From Cyanophora paradoxa (lineage: Eukaryota > Glaucocystophyceae > Cyanophorales > Cyanophoraceae), in assembly GCA_004431415.1 (NCBI GenBank), contig QPMI01000228.1, positions 1 through 64,000 of the forward strand: a stretch of DNA of 64,000 bases, in the 5' to 3' direction. Under the pieces are notes generated by a model that was given only the letters and a program-made list of their open reading frames with translations, did not search any database and was not told where the DNA came from. The position numbers were made by a program, and so were the translations under genes. Below are positions 44,552-58,186 of the stretch, piece after piece (the first letter of the stretch is position 1; every line of letters starts with the position of its first letter).

Positions 44552-44609
44552 TAGGCGCCGTCACCATGACGGTGACGGTAAACCCTGCGGAGTTGAATCG
44601 AGGGTTCGA
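44552..44609. repeat. Island hairpin repeat, copy 3
   Basis: Third copy, differing from copy 1 at one position (ATCGAGGG for ATCAAGGG), preceded by GTGCTGTATAAACCGAC as in copy 1. It lies between the convergent ORF3 and ORF4. ORF4's stop codon falls just after it, in the continuation TCCCTACG, so this copy is at the 3' ends of both genes. Confidence 0.8.
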
Positions 44610-44613
44610 GTCC

Positions 44614-44964
44614 CTACGAAACCTGAATGAGACCTCGCATGACGTCCGGGTCCATGTAGCCGGCGGTGAGCATGAGCGCGAGCCCTGACGTCATTGTAAG
44701 CTTTGCCGGGCCGACGCGCCCGACCATGAACGTGAGGAGCAGCATCACCACGCCGAGCGGCGCGCTTCCCTTCCAGCCGAAGCGGCCGTGGAGGCCGCGG
44801 AAGGCCTTGTACAGGCCGTACGGCGCCGTCGTGGCCAGCAGCAGCACCAGCGCGTAGAGCGTCAGCTTGAGCTCGAGCTCGCCGCCGTCATCCTCCGCGG
44901 CCTGCTGCTGCGGCTGCGTCGTCGAGGCCTGCGCGCCCGGCGGTCGTGACTCGGCGTTACCCAT
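44614..44964 (-). CDS. Island ORF4, small membrane protein with MGNAES start
   Basis: ATG at 44962-44964 (MGNAESRPPGAQA); the longer reading begins at a GTG. Gly2 followed by N-A-E-S fits the N-myristoylation consensus. A Gln-rich, then acidic (EDDGGELELK) segment leads into two or three hydrophobic helices: LTLYALVLLLATTAPYGLY, PLGVVMLLLTFMVG and TSGLALMLTAGYM. About 116 residues, intron-free. It looks like a tail-anchored or polytopic membrane protein with an acylated N-terminus; similar layouts occur in viral membrane proteins, but no homology is claimed. Confidence 0.52.
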   Translation of the reverse strand: MGNAESRPPGAQASTTQPQQQAAEDDGGELELKLTLYALVLLLATTAPYGLYKAFRGLHGRFGWKGSAPLGVVMLLLTFMVGRVGPAKLTMTSGLALMLTAGYMDPDVMRGLIQVS

Positions 44965-44997
44965 GGTCACTCATTGCGCTCGAAAAAAACGCGCGCG

Positions 44998-45120
44998 GCC
45001 CGTCGCCGACCCCACGCGCGCCGACCGTCGAGCGTGCTATGGGATGAATCCGATCCGTCACGGGTCGAAGGCCGGCGGACGCGTCGCCGTCACCGACGGT
45101 GACGCGTCACCGTGACGCGC
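44998..45120. repeat. Right edge of the island: promoter-like motif copy 3 plus hairpins
   Basis: 44998-45034 repeats the GC motif seen at 42191-42227. After it come two adjacent hairpins: CGTCACC/GGTGACG (45088-45104) and CGCGTCA/TGACGCG (45103-45119). The sequence CGTCACCGTGACG at about 45106-45118 is the near-mirror of CGTCACGGTGACG at 41988-42000 on the left side. Confidence 0.6.
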
Positions 45121-45365
45121 GATCATGCGGGAAGCCGGAAAATGCGAGCGCGAAATGCCGCGCGCGCGTTTTCCTGCGGTCGCGTTTCCCGGCGCTGCGA
45201 ACTGGGCCCCCGAATGACCTCCCGAGCGCCGGCCTCCGAACCTCATTCCACTCGCCCAGCGAGATTCGCAAAGCCTCAGCGCTAGCTAGCAACTCACGGT
45301 GCGCGCGGTTTTCCCTTGGCTGCAAAACTTGGCTGACTTTTCCCTTTGCGCGCAGATCTCTCAAG

Positions 45366-46945
45366 ATGAACTCTGCCAAGTCCGACCTCAAGGGCAAGGG
45401 CGCTCTCACGGTAAGGGGATTTTGCCTTGGTGAAAAGCGCATGCCTTGGCTGATTTTGCCCGTTTTGCCGCAGCCCTCTGCGTACTTCACGATGCTTCAG
45501 GAGTTTGTCGTCGAGCCCGATTTCCCCTTCGACGAGCGCCGCTGTTTCCGCCTCAACCACGAGGGCCTTGTGCTCGCCGTGCCGGTGCGCGGGGCTTGGC
45601 TTGCCGATTGAATCGCCTCTAACTCCCGTCCGTCTTTGGCGCAGGCGGACAAGGCCACGTATGTCATGCAGCTTGTCGACAAGGACAAGCAGTCCCGCGT
45701 CCCCGAGGTCATCGACATGACCGATATCGAGGACGAGCCCGCCGGCCAGGGCCCCCCGCCCCCCGCCCCGCGCGCCAAGGGTCCGTGACTCTGCCGAAAT
45801 TTCTCGCATGACGTCACGCTGACCTTTTTCGCGCCACAGCGGCCGTCCCCTTGAACTTCCCCAGCCTGGCTGCACCGGCGGCCGCGGCGGCCGCGGCGCC
45901 TGTGGCGGGCCCTTCGAGCCAGCCGGCCGCGGGCCCTTCGAGCAAGCCGGCCTCGGCGGCCTCTACGTCGGACGACGACGACGACAACGTGCCGCTGAAC
46001 CGCTGTGAGCCCCGCCCCTTGCCCGCGTGCCTGCCCACGCTCACCGCCTTGCCGGCAGTGAAGCGCGGCCGGGACTCTGAGACTGCCGCCGCCAAGCCCG
46101 CCGCCGCCAAGCCCGCCGCTGCCAAGCCCGCCGCCGCCAAGCCCGCCGCCGCCAAGCCCGCCGCCGCCAAGCCCGCCGGCGGTCTCGCTGCCAAGCTCGC
46201 CGCCAAGGCTGCCAAGTTCGCTGCCAAGTTCGTTGCCGAGCCCGCGGCCAAGCCCGCGGCCAAGCCCGCCGCCAAGCCCGCCGCCGCCAAGCCCGCGAGC
46301 CCTAGTGCGTAACCCTGTTTTTCGTCTGTTTGAATAGCCCATTGACCCCCGTTGTGCGCAGAGCCGGACGACCCCACGTTCCAGCTCATCCCCTCGGCTC
46401 TGATTCCGTCGAGGCCGATCAGCCCGCCGACCCCGGCCCCGGCTGCCGCCGCCCCGGCCCCGGCTGCCGCCGCCCCGGCCCCGGCCCCGGCTGCCGTTGC
46501 CCCGGCCTCGGCCGACGCCCCGGCTGCCGCTGCCAGCGACGACGAGGACGTTGTTGGTCGCCAGATTCGGGAGGCCACTCAGAAGCCCGGCGGCAAGGAC
46601 TTCCTCGACAAGGTCGCCAGCGACGCGTGGGAGAACGAGTCTGTGCGCGCCGAGTACGGCAAGCGCTACCTTGTGTGCGCATCGGAGCTTCGCATGGCCA
46701 TCATACCCACGAGCCAGCCTGTGTCTCCCAACGCGCCGAAGAACTACGTGACTCGCGAGTGCAAGGCCCGCATTGCCATCTGCAAGCGCACCGCAGAGTA
46801 CGACTACGACTACGACTACGACTACGCGGTTCAAGCGATGGGGGGTATCGATTCATATAACCAACGGCGCTCTGTCAATCCCGGGCCTGCTGCCCGGCCC
46901 TCTGTAGCTAAAATCAGTCTGATAATACCTCGGCGTTACTCTTAA
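45366..46945 (+). CDS. Ala/Lys/Pro-repeat protein, unrecognised
   Basis: Six exons splice in phase: 45366-45410 (MNSAKSDLKGKGALT), 45474-45584, 45645-45780, 45840-46004, 46059-46304 and 46362-46945. The N-terminal globular part (SAYFTMLQEFVVEPDFPFDE; LVDKDKQSRVPEVIDMTD) is unrecognised. It is followed by acidic DDDDDN and basic LKRGRD patches, then about ten AAAKP/AAKP units (46085-46300) resembling the tail of histone H1. A second Pro/Ala stretch, an acidic SDDEDVV, another possible globular segment (VGRQIREATQ...CASELRMAIIP) and a (DY)4 run near the end complete it. Its introns are T-richer (for example TTTTGCCCGTTTTGCCGCAG) than any other gene here, suggesting different age or origin. Nuclear location is inferred from composition only; the extreme C-terminus may contain another intron. 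Confidence 0.55.
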
Positions 46946-46995
46946 TACGCTTCACTTGGGCGTCAGGAGCTCGGGCGACCCGCGAGCTCGCGAGG

Positions 46996-49900
46996 ATGTA
47001 TGCGAGGCGCCCCGTCGGGCCTCGGCGTCCTCTGCGCACGAATGCTAGCTGCCTAGTTCTTGTAGCAACTCTACTTGCGTGTGCGGCGCTGGCGCCATTG
47101 GCAGAGGCCTGGGTCTCCTTCGTGGAGCAGAGCTCGGATCGGCCGCCGCTCTCCTTGAGTCTCGCGCACCTCGTCATTGAGGACTCGACGGCGATCGGAT
47201 TCTACAGAGCGACTCCTGGCGCGACGGGTGGCGGCCGCGATAGCAACTTCTACAACCCGAAGGTGACATGCCCTGCAGCTGCCCCCAAGCGCAACGAAGG
47301 GGCAGCGGCTGAGCGGCGGCCCGCAGAACCTGTTTGTCTCCGGCGACGTTGTCCTCGGGCGGGCGGACCCGAACACGGGGGCGCTGGTGCTGGGGGGCAG
47401 CTCGACGATCACAACAGTGACCTCGGGGGTGCCCCTGGGAAGGGACATAACGATCGCGCCCAACGGCGGCGTGCTCGCCGTCGTGGGCAGCTCCCTGCTG
47501 CAGGCGCGGGGCGTCTCCTCGCCCGCCGGCCTCACCATTTCCACCCCTTCCTCCGACCGCGACATCGTGCCCCCCCGCGCCCCCCCCGCCCACGCTACCC
47601 CTCTCGAGCGGGCGCATGGCGGCAGGTCATGAGCCCGTCGAGCTCGCAGTCGAGCTACGTCGTCAAGCTCCCCTCCAACAGCGTCCTCCAGGCCCGCCAG
47701 CCAGCCGCCCCGCCTTCCCTCCTTTGCCCCCACCCGCCGCGCCCTCTCATCGGACGCGCAGCTGCACTGCCCGGCCGGCTCGACGTGCACGTGCTCGACG
47801 CCGGCGATCGCGTGCACGGCGCCGGTGCCGGGCGTGCAGTCGAACGACGCGGCCGGCAACCTGCAGCTCCTGACCTCGGGCACGGGCGCGGCGCGCGACA
47901 TCGTCTTCAACGGCGGCAACGAGGCCGGCCGCGTGCAGATCGGCGGCTCCCGCAGCATCGCCGCCGACCCGCCCGTCGGGGGCACCTCCCAGGACCTCGT
48001 GCGCCCCGGATCAAATCCGCCCGGGCCGCCGCCCCGTGCCCGAGCGACCGCCCGCCCGCGCGGCAGCACGTGAACCCGGTGGCGGGGGGGCGGCTCTTCG
48101 TGGTGCGCGTGAGCGACCTCGCCTCCTCCACCCTCGTGGCGCGCACCGTCGCCGCCCCGCCCGCCGCCGAGGACCTGCTGCTCGAGGCGCACGGCGCGGG
48201 GCACGTCGTGCTGCAGAACAACGCCAACGGGAAGGTCTTCGTCGCCGGCCGCCGCATGATCTCCACCCTCCACGGCGCCGGCGACGGCAAGGACAACCTC
48301 GACCTCACCCTCCAGGCGGTGCCCCCCCCTCCCCCCGGTCCTCGAGCCGGGCGGGGCGTGAGGGGGCGGGGCAGGGCGGGAGCGCGGCGGTGCGGGTCGG
48401 GGGCAGCAGCCCGACGGTGGCCTCCTTCGTGGACGGCGCCGGGGCCGCCGAGCTCCGCGTCAACTCCCACCTCAACGGTGCCCCCGCGCGCGAAGCCCGC
48501 CCCGCCCCCGCCGCCCCGCCCCGCTCACCGCCGCCGCAGGCTCCGTGGTGATCAACCACCCCGCGGTTCCGCGCACGGGCACGCGCGGCCGCCTCGTCGT
48601 CGGCGGCCGCCGCACGCTCGCCTCCCTCGGGACGAACGCCGACATCGTCTTCTCGCCCCCGGAGTCCCGCCGCCTGCTGGTCTCGGGCCTGCAGCCGCGC
48701 CTCACGGCCGCGCCCACGAACGCGAGCGCCGGGCTGAGCCTCCGCATCAACGCCGGCGCCGCCTCCGCGGCCATCTCCCTCCTCGCCTCGGGCGCCGCCG
48801 CCGGCCAGGGCGAGGCGCGCGCCCCGCCCCGCCCCGCGCCCCCTGCCCCGCCCTGAGCGCCGCCGGTGCAGCTGCGGGTCGGGGGCGAGCGGGTGGTGGC
48901 GACGGCGGGCGGGGACCTGACGCTCACGCCGCGGGCCAGCGGGCGTCTCCTCGTCGGGCGGTCGACCCCCGGTGGCCCCCAGGCCGTCATCCAGGCCGAC
49001 GGTCCGCCCTCTTCTCCGCGTCGCGCCCCGCGTCGCCGCCGCCTCGCGTCATTCGGCGTGCAGGAGCCGGCATCCCGAACGCGCACCTGCACCTCCTGGG
49101 CTACGGCACCACCACCTCCAACGTCGGCAGCGTGCGCCCGCCCCGCCCCGCCCCGCCCCCTCCGCCGGTCGCGAGCGCGGGCGCCAGGTGTACTTCAACC
49201 CGGACGTGAACACGGGCAGGCTCTTCATCGGCGGCGAGCGCCGCATCGAGGCCCAGACCGCGCGCCCGCCTCCCCGCTCCTTGCCTCGACTTCCATCTGA
49301 GAGGGCGGCAGGACGCGTCGCCGAACAAGAACCTCCTCCTGAAGCCCGTCGCCAAGCTCCTCATCGGCGGTGCGCCGGCGCCCTCGGCCGTCACCCCTCG
49401 CCCGTCGCGTTGCTTGCTGAGCTGCGCGGGCGGACGGCAGCGTCGGCGACGATCGAGAGCGCGGCGGGGGCGACGACGGCGGACATCGCGCTCAACCCGC
49501 GCAGCGGCGGCACCGTGCGCCCCGCCCCGCACCCGCCCCGCCGGCGCCCCTCTGCCGCCCGGCCGAGCGCTCGCGGGCAGGTGTACGTGGGGGCGGCGGG
49601 GAGCGCGGCGGGGGCGAAGGTGACGTCGTCGACGGGGACGGACGCGTCGCTAAAGCTCCTCGCCGCCGACGCCTCCAAGGCCGTCCGGGCCCGCCCCGCC
49701 CCTCCCCGCTCCGCCCCTCCGCCGCGCCGGGCCGGCGCTGACGGGGCGGCAGTTCGACTCGCGGCTGCGGATGGCGGCCTCGTTCGTGGAGGCCGGCGTC
49801 AACCTCGTCCTCGGGCGCACCCTCGGCCAGGTCCCCCCCCGCCCCGGCCCCTGCCCAGGCCCCCGCCTTCGAGTTCACGGACCCGCCTTGACGGTCGCGA

Positions 49901-50179
49901 GGGCAGGCCTCCAACGTGCTCACCATCGGGATGGCCTCCGGGGCCCCCGCCGCCGCCTGCACCGCCGGTGCCCCGCGCCCCGCCCCGCCCCTCCCTCGAA
50001 CCTTCGCCCTCAATGCTGAGGCGCCTCTTGCCCGCTCGGCGCCAGACAACGTGGGGAGCATTTTCTACGTGCACAACCCGAACTCAAATACGGCGTCGAC
50101 GCCGGCCTTCCTCGCCGGCCTCAACGTCTGCGTCTGCGTGCCCCTCGCCGGCCCCACCTACGACATGAAGTGCCGCTAG
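46996..50179 (+). CDS. Secreted beta-repeat protein, paralog B
   Basis: Paralog of 38513-41736 in opposite orientation. ATG 46996 opens a long N-region, then a hydrophobic core (CLVLVATLLACAALA), with cleavage expected near LAEA just before WVSFVEQ; paralog A has the same AWVS after its own signal. The first repeat begins LFVSGDVVLGR (A has LFVSGDMYVGR). Repeats of the GRVQIGGSRSIAA / LRINAGAASAAISLLASG type follow to about 49800 with GC-rich introns between them. It ends NVCVCVPLAGPTYDMKCR, matching A's CSCVPLASSTYGVSC. Overall divergence is high except at the two ends and the repeat core. Surface or wall protein is the likely role; no enzymatic motif is present. Confidence 0.6.
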
Positions 50180-50414
50180 CGCTGCGCCTTCGTGCTTTGT
50201 GCTGTGAGCTTTCGAGTTCTGACATTAGCTTTGTCTACTTATTGAGATCTAGTCATTCAATGCAACTCTTCCAGGAGACAGACCTCGGCAAAGCTCTAAC
50301 CGAGCAGGCCAACAGCGCCGCGGCGCAGAAGGGCACGCGTACGCATACGCGAGCTGCCGCCTCAGCTGCAGCGGCGCGTCCCGCGGGGCCAGGCGCGGTC
50401 CGAGAAAGAGAGCG
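50180..50414. other. Short convergent spacer, no gene seen
   Basis: 235 bp between the stop codons of paralog B (+) and the LD-carboxypeptidase (-). AT-richer at its left end, as expected for a 3' UTR. Confidence 0.5.
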
Positions 50415-52218
50415 CTAGCGAGAGGAGGCGGCGCGGAAGGCAGCCAGCTCGGCGCGCGTGGGGAGCCGCAGGATGCCGGCCCCCGTGTCCAGCGCCAGCG
50501 CTGCCCCCGCCCCGTGAGGCGCGGGGGCGGGGGCGAGGCGTCGGGGCGCACGGAGGCCGATGGGGACGGTGAAGTTGTTGCGGATGTGGCCCACGGGCAC
50601 CTCCGCCAGCACGGGCAGCGCCCCGCTGGCCCGCCCGTCGGATCGGAGAGTGGAAAGAGACGAAAGGCGCGGGGAGGGCGCACGCGCGGAGGCGGGCGAG
50701 GCCGAGGCGCTCGCGCCAGAAGTCCTCGCGGGGGTACGACGCGTACTGGTCCCGGTAGAGGTCCGCCGCCGCGTCCTCCGCCGAGCGCCGCGAGAAGGTG
50801 AAGTCCCCCAGGACGACCCCCACCACCCCGTCAAGCAGCCCTGCGGGGCGCGCCGGCTCGCCCTCCGGGGCGGGGTGGAGGGTCGAAGGGGGGTACGCGC
50901 GCACCGGAGAGGCGCAGCTGGGCGAGCATGCGGTCCAGGCGGTCTGCGGGGGGGGGGGAGGGTACGCGACGCCGTCGCGCAGGGGTACAAAAGCAGAGTC
51001 AGCTAAAGCGAAGTCGCACAGGGCGGCTCGTCGATGTCCTCGAGGAGCAGGATGCAGCCGGCCGCCTGCGTCTGCCCCGCCCGCCACCGTCAGCCCGGGC
51101 CGGGGGCGCTTGGTTGGATGGGGCGGGGGGGGCGGGGGCCGGCACGCCTGCCAGCGCGTGCCCGCCAGCGCGGCCAGCAGCGCCAGGTTCCCTGCGCCGC
51201 CCTCTCACCCTCCTCCCCTCCCTGCTGCCGGCGGCGGCGGGGCGCGCACCGCCGACGACGGGGGCGACGGTAACCGCCTGCGCGCCGCGCTGGAGGACGC
51301 GCCCCGGGATGGGCGGCATGAGAGGCTCCCCCGGCCCCTCCGCCGCCGCCGCCTCCCCGAAGAGCGCGAGCCGCAGCCGCTCCACGCTCTCCGCCGTCCC
51401 TGCGCGCCGCGATCAAATCAGCGCCCTCCGGCAGCCGCTGCCACTGCTGAAGCGCGCCCCGCACCCTCGCAAAAGATGCCCGTCGCGACCATGGGCGCTG
51501 CGCGCGGGGAGGGGCGGAGGAGGGGCTGAGCGCGCGTGCGCGTGCCCCGGGGCAGAGGGGAGCCGAGTGGGGGCCGGGGCGAACCGTGGAAGGTGACGAA
51601 GGGGAAGACGCCGTGGAGCGCCGTCACGTCCGAGAAGCCTGCGGCGCCCTGAGCCCCCGGCAGCGCTCTCCGACCCCCGCCCGGCCCCCGCATGCGCACC
51701 CGTGAAGCGCTTGCGCGGGATGCCGGGCCCCGCCTCCAGCGGCAGAAGCTCCAGCAGCCGCGCGCACCCGTACCTGCCGCGCCGCCGCGTCGCGCCGCGC
51801 CTCTCGGGCGCGCGCGGGGAGGAGCGTTGCCGGACCCGCCGCGGGCGCAGAGGACGGCCTTGATCTCCTCGTCGGTGAACGCGTCGAGGAGGTCCCGCGC
51901 GCGCTCGTGGTCCTCCCCTGCCCCCTCCGCGTCAGCCTTGGCCTAACAGCGGATTCGAAGGCCGCCGCCGCGCTCGCTCGCCTGCGAGGTAGCCCCATCG
52001 GTTTAGGGCGTGCGGGTATACGACGGGCTCGAGGCCCCAGCTCCGCAGCACGGCGCAGCCCTGCTCCAAAACTGGACGGCGATTGTCATTTCGCATCGAT
52101 CGGCGTAACTTGCCCCGCCCAGCGCACGCTTCGGGTCGATCGGGGACGATGTTGAAACGATGCCGACCTTGTCGCCGCGCTTGACCGGCGGCGGCAGCTC
52201 CCGCTCAAGTGCCGCCAT
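50415..52218 (-). CDS. LD-carboxypeptidase, peptidase family S66 (LdcA-like)
   Basis: Enzymes of this family cut the L-Lys/DAP-D-Ala bond of murein tetrapeptides during peptidoglycan recycling. ATG 52218 (MAALERELPPPVKRGDKVG) opens the usual 'GD.(I/V)GIV..SSP' N-terminus. A 47-nt GC-AG intron (52072-52118) restores ALVLEQGCAVLRSWG; a second GC-AG intron (51918-51981) restores YLAGEDHERARDLLDAF. Then come IKAVLCARGGYGCARLLELL, the catalytic serine in GFSDVTALH, and FVTFHGP/MVATG. Next is the glutamate region GCILLLEDIDEPPYRLDRML, LLDGVVGVVLGDFT, and the histidine in PVGHIRNNFTVPIG. Ser, Glu and His are all present, so it should be active. No transit peptide is evident. In a glaucophyte it would fit the peptidoglycan wall of the plastid; S66 proteins also occur in other eukaryotes. 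Confidence 0.88.
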
Positions 52219-52633
52219 AATAGTCGACGCCGGTGCCTACGTATGAACAGTTGCTGGCAATCGCCTAGGGCCCGCCGTCCCAGCTCTGCGGCGTCCGCAG
52301 CTGCAGATCGAGGCAGATCGACCGACTGCGGCAGGCCAGCAATCTCAAGCCAGAGCTCGAGTGCTGCGAGAGCGTCGCGGGCCGCGCTGCGACGTCCGAC
52401 GGCGACGTCGACGACGAAGCCGCAACAGAAAAAAAGTCCGCGGTTGCGAAAAAAAGCCAGAATTTGATCCCGAATTTGATCTGGCCCCTTGGCTCCCAGG
52501 CCACATGCATATGTACAGGCATCCGAAACGCGCCCGCTTTGGTGGCATGGTGGAGAAGGGGTGCGGGGCAAGAAGTTTGGGTACAAGCAGATTCCAGGGG
52601 GGAAGTGGGAGGGAGGGGGAGTGGCGCCAGGCC
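52219..52633. other. Spacer between SMC5 3' end and LD-carboxypeptidase start
   Basis: Both neighbours are on the minus strand, so this holds the SMC5 3' UTR and the promoter of the peptidase gene. Clustered GACGTC-type sites occur near 52390-52420. No ORF supported. Confidence 0.5.
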
Positions 52634-57571
<4,938 letters not shown>

Positions 57572-58186
57572 GAAGTTCGCGGTGCTGCGAGGGTCGAGCG
57601 TGAGCCGCGCTTCGACTGTAATAGAGCGAAGCGAGCAACAGTCTCACTCCACATCATCAGCCGCAGAGGGTGCAGAGCGGCGGGCGCCCGGCATTTGAAA
57701 CTTTGAACCGAGGCGACTTGGCAGGGAGCCGCGCCGGCCGGGTTCTACGCGCGCTGCGGATGCTGCAGGCAGCCCAGGCGCGGCAGGTCGTCGCGGGACA
57801 GGTTCTCTCGGAAAGCGGGGGGAGAAGAGCTGGGGTCCACGAATCGGCGAAAATCGCAGTAGCCCCCCTATGAAAAACTTAAGTTTTCTGAGCCGATACG
57901 AACGCCGTCTAGCCTAGTGCGCGAGCTTTGAGCACCTTGCAGCAGCGCAGCAGCAACATCATTGATAGAGCAACCAAGGACGTGAGCAGGACGAGCGGAA
58001 AGGGCCCGGATGCAGGCGACAGAGAGCTCGTTGAGTGACGCGCCCGGCCCGCCGGGCCTGGGCGACGGCCTCCGGGGCAAGAAGCGCAACCCTGACAGCA
58101 AGGAAGAGGTTAGCCATCGACGTACGCCGAGTGGGATCGTCCCTTTGCGACCTATCGGCGTCGGACGCGGCTAGATCAGCCCGAGA
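57572..58186. promoter_or_regulatory. Divergent spacer, SMC5 / GARP gene
   Basis: 615 bp between outward-facing start codons. Weak minus-strand frames (57868-58237) stay open but show no family likeness, so the stretch is best read as promoter DNA for both genes. Confidence 0.4.
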
